A program made the position numbers and the translations under genes. 64,000 nucleotides of DNA, from positions 6,758,001 through 6,822,000 of the forward strand of contig NGZR01000002.1 of NCBI GenBank assembly GCA_002197995.1, given 5' to 3'. Position 1 is the stretch's first letter. The number at the start of each line of letters is the position of its first letter. This stretch comes from Gaeumannomyces sp. JS-464 (taxonomy: Eukaryota; Ascomycota; Sordariomycetes; Magnaporthales; Magnaporthaceae). Positions 47,362 to 59,867 of this stretch are shown here, in pieces. Below the pieces are notes generated by a model. The model did no database searches, was not told where the DNA came from, and saw nothing but the letters and a program-made list of their open reading frames with translations.

Positions 47362-47823
47362 TTAATCGCGAATCGCGCGGATTTTTTTTAGGTCGGTTTG
47401 GATTCCCTTTTTTATTTTAATTATAAATTTTAAATATTTAACTTTTTGCATTGCGAAATCGCTTTTTTCCAAGTTTAGGTTTAGCCCGGCGTTTTTTAAC
47501 CGACGAAAAACTTCTTTTATTTTTTCCATATAATTTTTGCAAAATCCCGAGGAAAAAATAAACACGTTATTTAAATATGCTAATACAAAATCGTTAAAAA
47601 TATCGCTTAAAATACCGTTAATATAACGTTAAAACGTTGCTAAGGCTTTTATAAATTCGAACGGGCATATTAGCCATTTAAATAATCTAAATCGTATTCG
47701 AAACGTTATTAAATGTTTTTTGCCTTTTACTATCCGGATTTTATAAAAAGCGGCTTTAACGTTCACTTTTGTAAACCATTTCGCTTTTAACAAAAAGCGG
47801 AGTGTTTTTTTTACTAACGGCAA
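47362..47823 (-). pseudogene. Reverse transcriptase of gypsy element 1 (active site lost)
   Basis: Two stop-free pieces on minus read as gypsy reverse transcriptase: PLVKKTLRFLLKAKWFTKV... and, after a gap, ...EVFRRLKNAGLNLNLEKSDF. The first catalytic Asp is Asn (47761-47763) and the YxDD box reads YLNN (Asn codons at 47566-47571). All are G-to-A changes on the coding strand, as RIP produces. Confidence 0.85.
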
Positions 47824-49339
47824 AAAGTAGCGATTTTGGAACGTAATTGCGTTAAATGCACGGTAGTTTACGTATAAACGCTAACCTTTTAACTGTTTAC
47901 GTACTATTAAAACGGGCGCGGTTACTAGGGATAAGTTAACGCGGATTTAGCTTTTATTTATTAGGTTAATAATTTGTTTGCGCAGTTTTAAAAGTTGTTT
48001 TTTTAGTATGCTATATAAGCGTTTTTAAAAAAGGTTCGAAATAAAGCCGTTATCGTTTTTTTTTAATTTAATATAGTGGTTTAAATTCCCCTGGTATAAA
48101 GGCAACTTTAATGCTTTCGTTTTATTAAAAAGGTTAGCGAATTTCGCTAATTTTTAAAGCAGTTTGGGTTTTAACCGGTTAAGCGGTAGTATTTTAACGG
48201 TAAATTGTAACATTCGTGTTATTTCCTTTAAAAAGGTGGATATAAATTCGTAACCTTATTAAAAGTTTCGTTGTTATTTTCGGCAAACTGCGGCGAAAAT
48301 ATTGCCGATAATTACCAGGAGTTTTTCCGAGGTTAATCGGGCTTTCGCTTTTTTAATTACGAACTAGCTTATTACCTTTATCCGTAAGCAGCTTAAAACC
48401 GCGTTAAAGGTAATTTGTTCGCGTTTTATTACGGAAATCCTAAAATAACGTTTTATAATATGCCTGGAATAATGTAAAATAAAATAGGCTTTACTTAGCC
48501 ATTTATATCCATTTTACATTTAGCAAAGTATTTAATAGCTAGCGGGGCTTTGCTTAAAACCGTTCCTAATTATCGTGGTTTATAAAGTCGTATTTTTTCA
48601 ATTTGGAGTTTTATCGCAAATTTTTCGCTTATTACCGCGTAACATTCGCATTTTAAATCCATTTATATATTAACAAATTGGGAAAAGTTAAGCAATATCG
48701 GGATTAAAAACGGGGGGCCGTTTATATTTCGTTCGATTTCTTTTAATTCGTTTTTTTTATTTTCTTTTAAATGGCCTATTAGTTGCAATTTATATCCGCT
48801 GCCGCAATTTCCCTTTTTAACTAAGTCTTTTATTAAGGGCTACTTTTTTCCCCTTTCGGTACCGGTGTTTTTAAATCGGGGCTAACTTATCCTTTTTTAG
48901 CCGTGCTACGTTTCGGTATTAATAAACTCGTCGTTCGTATTCCTTGCTTTTATAATTTAAATACGCCTCGAATTCCCGTCGCCGTTGGAATTTTTCTTAG
49001 GATACCTAAAAAGCGCGTAGCTTGCGTAGCGGTTGTACGTTAGTATAAGCCGCGTTAACGCTTGTTATTAGGGTGTTTTTCGTATTTCCTTCGGTATAAA
49101 CAAAAGCGGGGGGTTATAATGCTTTTTTGCCGAATTTATTATTTAAATCGATCGTTTTTAAAACGTATGCAATGCGTTTATATACCGCTACTATTTTTTA
49201 ATAGGAGGTGGTGTCGTATAAGCCCGTTACCGCCGTTAAACGAATGCGGTTGGAAATGCGAAAGCGAAAGTAATTAATTTTAATTTCGTCCGCTTATCTT
49301 AATCCGCTAGCGAATGTTAACAGCATTTCGAATTTGGTA

Positions 49340-49630
49340 AAAAGTAAATAAACGTTTAGCCCGGCTTTATCCGGTAAGCTTTTAGCTTCGCTAAAACCTA
49401 GGCTTTTTTATAAGGGTCGTTAAAAATGGTACTAAAATGGAAAATAAAATCGGCTGGGTTATACGTGCTATTTAATCCTTCGATTTCGTAATAAAAGCGT
49501 ATTACATTTTGGATGTTTAAAGCTAAACACGCCCAAATGTACTCGAACTTATCGCGGTCGTTCCCGATAAATTTCGCGTTTCGGTTAAGCTTATATTCGA
49601 CCGCGTTTTTCCAGGCGTCGAAACCGCTTC
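49340..49630 (-). pseudogene. Gag fragment of gypsy element 1
   Basis: Minus strand reads a typical retrotransposon Gag core: GFDAWKNAVEYKL, then NDRDKFEYIWACLA, an ADFIFHF segment and FNDPYKKA, interrupted by RIP-type stops. Its position just downstream of the 5' LTR fits gag. The plus-strand ORF covering 49513-49737 is its shadow. Confidence 0.65.
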
Positions 49631-49969
49631 CATCGCCGGCGTATAAAGTTGGGTTTTTAAAAAGCAGCCGTTTTAGTGCGAAAAGTGTTACGTATGCGGC
49701 TAAAAGTTGGTCCTTTTATTCCGTTATTACCGCGTAATATCGTTACGGTAGTCGACGAAAAGCTTGTTAGCGTCGTTTTGGAACTTTTATTAATTAAGTT
49801 CGGGCCGCGGCTAATCGTGTTTAAAGGTTCGTAATAGCAGCGAGTAGCGAGCTTTGTAAAAGGGGGGTTAGGGTACCAGGGATAAAAAGTTAAGCCCCGT
49901 CGTTATTTTCGTAATGTTTGGTGTTATTATTGTTATAATCCCTTTTAATAGGAAAAGATCTTTTAAAAA

Positions 49970-50148
49970 TGTAATAAACCTGGCTATTGGGTGGTTGCTA
50001 ATAGGGGTTAAAGTGATGTTATTTTAAAAGATAGGAGGAAGAAAGAAAAAAGCTATGGGAAAGGTTATGTTTTTTTATATATACACGAGTTGGTTTAAAG
50101 GTAACCTTTAAGCTGTTACTTTCGTGTTTAAAGCACGGAACTATAACA
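49970..50148 (-). repeat. 5' LTR of gypsy element 1
   Basis: Starts TGTAATAAACC and ends CTATAACA on plus. Differences from the left LTR are almost all C-to-T or G-to-A in this copy. Confidence 0.93.
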
Positions 50149-51437
50149 TATGCTTAATTCTTTTTATAACCAGGTGCAAGCTGGGGCTAAAAGCATAGGA
50201 AAGCAAAACTAATTACTTGTGCGGGTTAAAAGCGCCACGCATTCGATCGGCCTTTTAAAGATAAAGTGCGGCACGGCAACTTGTCGTTTTCCCCGCAACT
50301 TGTCGTTTTTTGCAACATAATTCCTTATAAAAATTAGCGGTAAATTAATATACCCTCGAATTAACACGTAACCTTTTTAACTGCATATTGCACAAGCTTA
50401 TACATATTTAATAACGTTGTTTTAATTGGTAACCCGCTTTTACCGCGAGGGATTTCAGCTCGACTTTAACTATATTTCGCTGCTTTTAAAGCAAAAACGC
50501 ATTAAAATAAAAGGGGTTAAAAGCGAAAAAAAGCGCGATTAAACGTGGATAACTAAAGCCCGGGTTTTTTACCGCCGTTAAAAATATTAAAAACGGGCGG
50601 TTTAAAAGCACCGCTAATATTTGCAAAGCATTACGGATTAACGCTTGCACGCTTTAAAAGCGCTAAAAAGGCGGCGGATTTTTACAATTAAACGAAGGGT
50701 TAAATAAAGCTTAAACGATACGGAAAAGCTCGCTTTAAAAGCGTGGATTAATTGAAAGCAGTTAATAGGTTAAAAACTCTATTAGTAAAAAAGTTAATTT
50801 ACGCATTTTTAATAAAATACTTTTAAATAAAGCTTTCGTTACTGCCGTCGCCTTCGCGCAAACCGTTAACTCGATTATTAGCCGCCGCCGGAAATATTTA
50901 CCGCCGGGAAAAATTAAAAAAAAAATAAGCGCAAAATAGCTTACGAAAAACAAGTCGATACTTAAACGAATGCGAAATACGCCGCGCGCGTTTAAAAAGC
51001 GCGTTATTTAAAAATAAAGCCGTAATTAAAAAATGGTTTAATTCGTATTTATATGCGTTAAACGGTATAAATCGAATCCAAAAACTGTTAAAATTTTAAC
51101 TAAATTAATTTCCAGGTTAAAATATTCAAAAGTAGCGTTATTTAATGCTATACGAATATCGAAATTTAGTTTTAAAACGATCCAAATTACCGCGCGCTTA
51201 TAACGATAATCGAAACCTATTTAACCGCCGGCATAATAATTTTTTTGTTTTTAATTATTATTAAAATTAATATTAGTAAAAAGCACGTAATTAACTTTTT
51301 TAATTAAGGACGAAATTTATTATAAGCGAAAACGGTTAAACTAACAATTTTATCGCGTTTAATTAATTAATTATTTTTTCGAATTTTTAAAACTTTTATT
51401 GCTTTTTAATTAACGTGGTTTATAAGCGAGTAAGCCA
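50149..51437. other. AT-rich spacer between gypsy element 1 and the nested cluster
   Basis: RIP-like sequence. Near 50277-50315 the motif GCAACTTGTCGTTTT occurs twice in direct orientation, with a third partial GCAAC. I found no reverse-complement partner nearby, so it is not shown to be a transposon end. No protein was recognised. Confidence 0.5.
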
Positions 51438-51636
51438 TATTATTAAAGATCGCCCTTACAAAGGAGACAGGGCTGCGATAAAGCGAAAGTTAATTTAACT
51501 ATTTAAAAGTGAGGAATACAAGGAGGGGATTAGTGCGTTACACCGGAGCCCTCGTGCAGGGTTTTCACCCAGGCGGCCAGGCACGGGCTTTACAGCCACC
51601 GTGGCTTAGCGACTCCCAAAGCGCCACGCTACCACA
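51438..51636 (-). repeat. 3' LTR of gypsy element 3 (left boundary approximate)
   Basis: The right edge GCCACGCTACCACA followed by a pyrimidine-rich TTACCCCCTTCGG matches in layout the LTR end and polypurine tract of element 2 (GCCACGCTATAACA then CTACCCCTTTCCC). The left end is guessed at a TATTATTAAAG that could be a mutated TG start. The partner LTR is outside the window, so the boundary cannot be tested here. Confidence 0.55.
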
Positions 51637-51801
51637 TTACCCCCTTCGGAAAGGGGAGCACAAGTCCGTCACCCTTTCAGTCATGCCGGTCGCGTCTCCT
51701 TCTCTTTCCGTATCGGGGGATTACTTTTATTCCTTTGGCTTGTTATTATCCGGATGATCGTCGAGCATTTTACCGTTGCGGGCCGCTTTTAACTAAACTT
51801 T

Positions 51802-51984
51802 TTATCGCATTAGGGGGCCCGGCTGGCTGGGATATTCCTCGTGGAAGGCCTTAACCAGCTCCGGGGAGTTTTTAAAGTTAACGGCGTCGTACCACTTGTC
51901 TTTTAGGTTCCAGCCTTTCCAATCCGCCTGATATTGCAACTTTTTGTAATATTTCCGAAAGATTTTAATCCGCTCCACTCCCAC
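51802..51984 (-). pseudogene. Chromodomain at the Pol C-terminus of gypsy element 3
   Basis: The frame reads KLQYQADWKGW, then WYDAVNFKNSPELVKAFHEEYP, which fits the chromodomain fold found after integrase in chromoviruses; it is thought to guide integration to methylated-histone chromatin. This pocket is little mutated and has no internal stop. Its ATG start is fortuitous. Confidence 0.72.
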
Positions 51985-53405
51985 TTAGGCTCGGCGTTTT
52001 AAATCTGCCTTTCGACGAGTTCCCCGGCTGGTTTCGGCGGCTTTTATCCTAGCAAGGGTTTTCTGGGTATCGGCGAAGTCGGCTAGCGTAAAACACTGTT
52101 TGTCTTTCCATCGGGAAGCATTTCCAATTCGAACGAGTAGCTAACATCGCCGTAATAAAAAAGTCTTTTTCGTTAATAGGTAATCGAGTTTATCGCTCGG
52201 CGATCCGTTGCTTCGGTTTTTTTAATAATAAATACTCGATCGCTTATTTTAAAGTTTTAAACGCGGCGGTGCTTATTTGCCTATTTGGTTATCCGTTTTA
52301 TGCATTTGGATAATATTTTTAGAAATTTTATATCTCCTTTATCCGTCCTAACCATTCCTACGCCTTTTATTTTAACAATTTCTTTTAGCTGCAACGCTTT
52401 TCTATTTTCGCGTCCTTTTTTGCCAATCCCATAGCAAAATAGGGCTACCCCTATTATACCTCGTAAAAGGAAGGCTTTCCAAAGCTTTATAAGTATAAAT
52501 GCTTATATTTAATTTATAACCGGGATAGCTTTCGACTAATCGTTTTAAAAATGGCTTACAAACGGTTTTAAGCGTTAATCCAAATATTCGTTTATAATTT
52601 TTACCTACTTTACCAACTATAAATGGCCGGCTAAAAATAGCCTCCATTAAATGCCTGGTATTTTTAAAAAGCTCGTTGGTAAAATCGGCGATAACTGGGG
52701 TTTTCGGTTAAAGCCAATTGTTAACGGAAGCTTGTAAACCCTATACGGCCTTTATACCACATTTTGGCCGCGTTTTAAGCTGTAGCCGTCCGTTAGCACG
52801 CATTATTTATGCCCGTTTGCTTAAGCGTCCACCATTATTAAAATGTTATTAAAGCTTTTTTTATCGGGGTGGAAGCTTTTAAAATCGATAATAAAATGGG
52901 CCTTAACTTTTAAACTACCGGGATGGGGTATAGCAAACCTAGCGTTTTATTTCGTAAAACTTTGGATAATGGCAAAAAACAATTGTTAATATAACCGTTT
53001 ACCTCCGTTGCTTAGCCTAACCACTAGTAACTTCCGGCTACCAATTTCCGTGTTTTATTTCTTTTCGAATGCGCGATAGCAAACGGTCTGTAAACCTTTC
53101 GTATAATCGCGGTTCGCACGATGGGATTTTGGCTGCTTACCATTAACGACTTTTATGTAAAAAAAAGGCCCTCGTTAGTTAAAAACCAGCCTTTTTCGCC
53201 CTTTTTAGCCTTTTTTCGCTGTGTTTTAAAGTTTTCCGCTTCCTTATTGCTTTTAAAAAAACCTTTAATAAAAAGCATCCCCGTTAAAGTCGTCGGTGGT
53301 TCGCTTTGCGTCGAAGTCCTTTTTAAAAGGGTAACTCCGGTTTCGCTTTTTCCACCACTTCGAAAACCGGGTTCGGCAAAAGGTAAAACTCCAATTCCCA
53401 AATGC

Positions 53406-53626
53406 TGTCACGATTGCCGTTAGGAAAAAAGGCTGGCTGCAATATACCTTAAACTTAAAGCTATTTAAAGCTAAAAAACAGGAAAAAAAAAGTGGTGCGG
53501 AGCACCGGGATTAATTGGCAGGGTTTTCCGTGCGGCCAATTGGTGCACGGGCTAATAGCCACCACGTGACCCCGTGCCCTGGCCTTAATGGGGTGGAAGC
53601 CCGCGAGGGCCCGCCACGCTATAACA
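53406..53626 (-). repeat. 3' LTR of gypsy element 2
   Basis: Starts TGTCACGATTGCC, ends CTATAACA on plus. Less mutated than its partner: it keeps many CA, TG and GGCC steps that the right LTR has lost. Confidence 0.93.
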
Positions 53627-53645
53627 CTACCCCTTTCCCTAACAA
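53627..53645 (-). other. Polypurine tract of gypsy element 2
   Basis: Minus strand reads AGGGAAAGGGGTAG directly before the 3' LTR, confirming minus orientation. Confidence 0.65.
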
Positions 53646-53849
53646 AAGCGTCGGTAATATATCAGTTCCTGCATTATGGTTTTTACTTCGGCGCTGCCGG
53701 AAGGCGTATTTTGGGGCTTCCTGGCCCTCCGCCGGTCGGTTATCGTTTTTGTAAGCCGGGTTTTCCGTCCCGGCTTTATATGCTGCTTTTTACTGCTCCA
53801 ACCGCGCCGGGGGGCTTGGCTGTTAAAAGTAAGCCTCGTAATACTTCCT

Positions 53850-53990
53850 TAAAACCTTAAGCGCTTTTTTAAAGTTCTCGGCCGGGTACTAGGCCGGGTC
53901 GGGGTCCTATTTTTTCCATTCGATTTGGTATTGTAATTTGCCGTAATAAACCCGTAACGATTTCACATGGTTTACCACCCATTCCTTTTC
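53850..53990 (-). pseudogene. Chromodomain of gypsy element 2
   Basis: Minus strand reads WVVNHVKSLRVYYGKLQYQ, EWKK, DPDPA and YPAENFKKALKVLRKYYEAY. The stops between these segments fall where Trp or Gln is expected (TGG to TAG). It corresponds to the chromodomain of element 3 but is more mutated. Confidence 0.72.
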
Positions 53991-55299
53991 TCCTTTTTTG
54001 TTCACGTATTCGGCTGCCGGTTTTAATGGCTTTTACCCTTCCATCGGGTTATTACTGTATTTGCGTAAGCGGTTTGCATGGTATACCGTCGATTTTTTCC
54101 AGCCTTTTAGCATTTCGAGCTTATAAAAATGCCCTTTTTTAGCCTTAATTAAAAAGTGTTTTTTTATTATAAAAAAGTTTAACTTATCGGCAAGGCGATT
54201 CGTAAAACCAGTTTTGCGAAAGATAAACACTCGGTCGTTAACACCGAAATCCGGCTTTTTTCGGTGCTTATTAGCTTATTGCGTTATGCGGTTTTTAGCT
54301 TTTTGCAAGGTGTTTTTAGCCATTTCGGCGTACTTTTGCAATCGATTTATAAGCGTTTAAGCTTTTGCGCGGGTAATTCGTTCCGCGGCCGCCATACCAC
54401 CGAACTTCTTCGTATAACACTTCCAATCGAAATGGCATAATAAAAAGGAGCCAGTTATCACCTCGTATAAAGATATGCCATTTAACGCCTTATAAAAAGC
54501 GAGGCTTACATTTAGTTTAAAGCCGGGATCGCCTCGTCCTAGTCGTTTTAAAAGTGATTAACGAACATTCGTAATCGCTAATTTAAATAAGCGTTTATAA
54601 TTTCCGCTTAACCGGCCGACTATAAATGTTTTAAACTGGAAAGTTTCCAATTTATGCCTAAAACGGCCGCCAGCTTATCGGTAAAAGCCGATACGAATTA
54701 AAAGCCTCGGTTTAATCCTACGGTGGCTAAAAGTCCCCAAATCCGCTATAATCCCGCGTAAAACATCATGGTTACGTTTTTAACCGTGGCCGTTTTTTTG
54801 CATAGGACGGTTTAAAACCTTTTAAAAAACGCATTTATAATTACGAAAGCATTATCGTAATTTTTACGGGAAAAAGGCATCGCTTTAAAATTAATAATTA
54901 AATGCTGCTTTTACTAGTAAAGGATTAAAATTAAATGCAATAACCCTAATGTTTTATTTTTTAATCGCTTTAATAATCGGCAAAGGCAATTATTAATATA
55001 GCGATTAACGTTCGCGGTTATACCCGGCTATTAATATTAGGTAATAACTAACCGTTTCGTTTTATTCCGGCCGGGGTATTCCGTAGCTAAGCTATTATAA
55101 GCCTTTTGTATTACTTTAATAACCAAGGTCGGATTTTCTTCCTTCGGTATTACCAGTTTGCCGTAACGGAAAAGGTATCCCTCGGTAATAATCGTCCACC
55201 TAAACTTCCCGTTAACAGCCTTTTACCTATTCGGGGAAAGCGAAATAGCTGTTAGGTTTGCTTTTAACACCTTATCCGCGAGCATTATCCTTTTAACCG

Positions 55300-55700
55300 T
55301 GCTACTTACAATGCTCGGCTTATTTATTAGAAAGGCCTTTTTTAAATCCAGCACGAAAATCTCGTTTACTCCGGCTTCGCGATGGCGGAAAACTTTTATA
55401 ATGCGTTCGGCGTCCCGCTTTTCCTTTTGCGTTGCTAGCTTTTCCGTTTTTCTTATTAAAACGTTTGCGGCGGCGTTTTTAAATCCCGGCCGGTACGTAA
55501 TTTCGAAATAGTACTGGGCTATAAAATCCGCCCAGCTTGCTTACCTTATATTAAGTAATCTTTTAATTAAGAAATATTTAAACGCTTTATAATCGGTAAT
55601 AACGAGGAAAGGCTTTAGCAATCCCACCAGTTCGAAACGCTATGCTTTTAAAGCCCGAACCACGGCCAAAAGTTCCTTATTATATGCCTCGTAATTGTAT
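55300..55700 (-). pseudogene. RNase H region of gypsy element 2
   Basis: Minus strand reads LLKPFLVITDYKAFKYF, then ASWADFIAQYYFEITYRPG and NAAANVLIRK, matching the RNase H and tether segment of gypsy polyproteins (VxTDHKALxYF, then YRPGxxNxxADxLSR). One Trp or Gln position is a stop. Confidence 0.7.
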
Positions 55701-56167
55701 TCCGCCGGCGTTATAATTTTCGAAAAAAAAGCAATTAGGTGTTAATCCTCGTTTTTAAATAGTTAGCTTAGCACGCCGGTTACCACTTCGTTAAACGCGT
55801 TTATTTCGACCCGAGTTTTTAAATCCTGCCTAAAATGGCGCAATGTGGGGGCTAATAACAGTCGTCGTTTTAAATCGTTAAACGCTTTTTGTTAAAAGTC
55901 CTTCCATAAAAACGGAACGTCCTTTTTGGTTAAGCCCGTTAACGGTTTAGCTAATTTGTTATATTTCGGTACGAACTTTTTGTAAAAGTTGCAAAAACCA
56001 AAAAAAAACTAAATTTTTTTAACGGTAATCGGCTTTTTCCAATCGCGAATAGCGGTAACCTTATTAAAATCGACCTTAATACTTTTAATTCCGATAATAA
56101 ACCCGAGGAATTTTGTGCGGGTTATATAAAATTCGCATTTTTTAATATCCGTTTAAAAGCCGGCCTT

Positions 56168-56392
56168 TTAAAGCTTTTTAAGCATTTTTCTTATATAAGT
56201 TCGATGTTTATCGAAATTATCGAACCAAATTAAAATGTCGTTAATATAAGCCGAATAAAAATCGTTTAAATATTCCATTAATATTAAATTAATAAATTTT
56301 TGAAAAGTGGCAGGTTTATTTATAAGGCTAAACGGGAAAACCTTATACCGAAACGTTTCGTATTTCGTCCGAAAAGTTGTTAAATTTTCCAT
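56168..56392 (-). pseudogene. Reverse transcriptase core of gypsy element 2 (active site damaged)
   Basis: The 74-codon frame reads TTFRTKYETFRYKVFPFSL, then NKPATFQKFIN and a SAYINDILIWF box. The YxDD motif is YIND: the first Asp is Asn (codon 56240-56242), a RIP-type change. Confidence 0.85.
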
Positions 56393-58078
56393 GCCCTCCG
56401 TTATGCGAATGCGGTAAAAGGTTTAGCGGATATCGATTTTGGTAAAAATCCGTGCTTACCCGATTTTAGCTAGCGTTTTTTCGATTAAAAGCAGTAAATA
56501 AACGTCTTTTTTAATTAATGCGTTAAGCTTTCGGTAATTTACGCATAATCGAAATTCTTTGTTAGCCTTTTTCGCGAACAGGATAAACGCTGCCCATAAA
56601 GCGGTGCTTAATTTTAAAAACCTTTTATAAAGGTTTTTTCGAAAGTATTATCGGCACGCTTTTAATTCCTTTAGCGTTATTTTATATAATGAGCTAAATC
56701 CTAACGTTTAAAAGTCGCTTTCCAAATTAATAAAGTGGTCGACCCCCGGCCTTTTCGAAAGCAGCTTGTTAAAGTCCGCTTTGTTAAAATTGCGAAGTAA
56801 ATCGTAATACTTTGCAAGCACCACGTTTTAAGCTTTTTGCTTAAACTCCTTCTTATCGTATAGCAAAAAGTTTTTTAGCTTATATTTTATTTCCTTTTTA
56901 TTTTAAATAAAACGGTCGATTTCGTAAAAAATTATAGTAAAAATTTTAATCTCTTTTAAAAACGCTATTTTATGGAAGTTTACAACCTTTAAATAAGCAA
57001 TATCGATCTTTTTTTATACCATCTTATAATATCCTTTACTATAATGTAATAGCTTTAACCGTTTTATTTAAAGCGCTTTTTTTTAATTTCGGGCTTTACG
57101 AAAAAAACGGGCTCGCGTTTTAAAAGCTCGGTTAAAATATCGTCCGCAAATGCTTTTTACATTTTAGTAATGCTTTTTTCTTATTCGAATAGCTTTTTGG
57201 GATTTTTTTTTAGCAAAATAAACTATATACGTTTAAATTGCTTCGGCTTTTCCGTTGCGGGCTTTTCGGGCCGTTTAATTACCAGTTCGTTAATCCTTTT
57301 TTCCACCGCGGTTTGGTGTTAATCGTTATAGCAGTTTGCCGTACGGCGTTTATCCTCGATTTCCATACGGCGGTTTCGTTTAAATACCTTTTTATTTTAA
57401 ACCGGGTTCGAAAGCAGCTTTCCGAATTCGTTTATACAAATGTTAACGAAAGCGGGCGTCGAAGGTATATGGTTTGGAAAAAGCAGCATTCGATAGCGGT
57501 AATCCATTACGGTATCGTGGTAATCCAAAAATTTGCGGCCGATAATAACATTTTGCTTTATATTAAGGATTAGCATAAGCTATTCGGGAATGCTCCGGTT
57601 TTAAATCCGTAAATAGGAAAATAACGCTACGTTTATTAATTAAATTCCCTCGCCCTAATATCTTCCCACGGTTTAGGGTTTAAAATCGACAATTATGCGG
57701 CTTTTAAAATTCCTCCGCATTTTTTTCGCAAATCGCAAGCTAACGAAAATGTAACCGTTCGCTTTAATATTAATTAACGCAATAGTAAAAAAGGAAAATC
57801 CATTTTGTAAAATTAAGCAGTTTATCGTTATTAAATTACCACCCAAATATTTGGAAAAAAAGTTAAATGGTATTTTTCCGCTTAAACCAAATGCCGATAT
57901 ACATATCTTTAAAATAAAATCTAATTGCTTTAAAATTAAGCGTTTTTCGAACCGCCCTCGGTTTTTCCGGCTTTAAGCGCTTTATGGTTCGATTAGTATT
58001 GCTAGCATTTGCTAACAATTTTGTTAAAACGCGCTTTTCGGTTTTATGTAATAATTTTAAAAAAAAAGTTTTGGAAAT

Positions 58079-58108
58079 GTATCCCAGCTTTTTGCAAATA
58101 AAGCAGCG
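58079..58108 (-). pseudogene. Zinc knuckle of gypsy element 2 gag
   Basis: Minus strand reads RCFICKKLGY, the CxxCxxxGH start of a CCHC zinc knuckle, with the expected His changed to Tyr (CAC to TAC). The frame continues into gag-pol sequence. Confidence 0.6.
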
Positions 58109-59867
58109 ACCTTTTTAAATAAATTTCCTTATTTTTTTAAAAGAAAGTCGAGTTAAAAACGGAGTTGTAAATGGCTTACTTAGCAAACCGGTCGCCGGGA
58201 ATCGCGGGCGGCCGTTATCGCTTCCTTTCGTACCGGTGTCCGTGCCGGCTTTAAATTTTTTAACTCGATTTTATTAGTTTTGCTTTTACCGGAAAGCCAC
58301 TTTTTAAACGGTGCGCGAAAATTTGTTAAAATCGATAATGCTATTAAAATAAGCTATAATTATTTAAATTTTTATACCGGAAAAAAGTCGCTCGTAAAAC
58401 TTTCTTTTCCAATTTCTTTTAATTATTCGGCACTTTCCGGCAAAGCGAATAAAATTGCGCTTAAAAACGTTAAAGTTTTCGCTTAGTTTTATAGCGAATT
58501 TCTTCCATTCCGCGTAAACGCGTTTTTTCGTGTCCGGGTCGTAATGCTTTTATTAAAAATGCGTTATTAAACGGAGGTAACTGTTAATATAATTAAAGTA
58601 ATTAGCCCGGAAATACGGCTGTAAAACTTTAACAACCGTGCTTTTTAATCGAAATTTAACGTAAAAAAACTTTTTATTATCGGTTTAAAACATATAAACG
58701 TTTACCGCCATTTTTTTTAACACGCTAATGTTAAATTTTAAATTTAATATCGTTTTTATTTGCTTTAGCATAATACATTAGGGGGTTTTTTATACGAGGT
58801 TTAAAGCCCGCTAAGGCTGTAAAAACATGGGATATAACTGTTTCCGAAGTTCCGCCTTTTGTATTAAGTCGGAAGTTAATTCCGAAAGCCGCGTTTAAAA
58901 CGAGGGCCTTTTTAATTTGCTTTTTAAACTGCTTGTTTTAAATGCTAAAATCCGCAACCGCTGTTTAAAAGCCGGCAATAATATCGAAATCCTGCTTAGC
59001 TTAATCGAGCAGCTATTAAATAACGTTCGAGCTAATAGTTCCCGTCGTTTGCTCCGAAACCTCGCTTAACTTTTAGGTTTACTATTAAAATGCTCCCACA
59101 TTTTTATTTATTCCTTCGTATTTAAAATATAACGAACGAAGCTAAGCTTAAATAGCGGCCAGTAAAAGGTTTCGCAATTTAACTTTGTTAAAAATAGCCA
59201 TTAGGTATGTTTTAAAAAAAGTGGCAAAAATGCTAAAATCGCAAACGCCGTTTAAGTCCGGCGTAATTTGCTATCCGGCTTCGGAAAGCATTTGGAAGTG
59301 GAAAGTAAAAGACTTCCTACCACTTTTCGTAAAGTAAATTGCCGACCTTTTAACCTAATCCCTAATCTTTTAATCGTAGTTATTAAAAGTTATTACGTAG
59401 CAAGTTTAATTTACTTTTGCCGCGATATAAACCTTATTACCTCCCCACGTTATATTTTCGACGTCGTTTATATCGTTTTAAAAGCCTTTTTTAAAAGTTT
59501 TAATGCGGGCGGCCCTTATGTTAATGTAAGAATAACTTCGGCCGGTAAAAATAAAGCTACGACGATCGCCGTTTAAAGCGTTCCGGGTTAACGTTCCGAA
59601 CGTTCCGAGTTTTTAAAGTTAAACTGCACTGTTTTACAGGCCGTTTTTTTATTCGTCGCGCGCTTTTCCGAAGTAAGCGCTATTTTTGCTATGCGTATGG
59701 TAACGCTTTTCTTTTATTCCTTATTTTGCAAATACGGGTTTTTTCCGGGTCCGGTTTAAACTAGTGCTGCGTCGGGTAAACGCGTTTGGTTTTTTTTAGG
59801 TTTTAATCGGTAAGGGATATTTTAAATGCCTTTTTAAGCAATAGGGAATTGGGGTTAAGCTTTAGAT

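Larger units (their letters stand above)
42854..50148 (-). mobile_element. Ty3/gypsy LTR retrotransposon 1, complete but RIP-mutated
   Basis: 7295 bp bounded by about 180-bp LTRs, with TATGC on both sides (42849-42853 and 50149-50153) as the 5-bp target duplication. LTRs begin TG and end CA. The coding strand is minus: a purine-rich tract lies just inside the left (3') LTR. Descending from the right, decayed gag, reverse transcriptase and integrase can be read. Every domain has stops or lost catalytic residues, so the copy cannot move on its own. I could not define a clear tRNA primer-binding site next to the 5' LTR. Confidence 0.93.
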
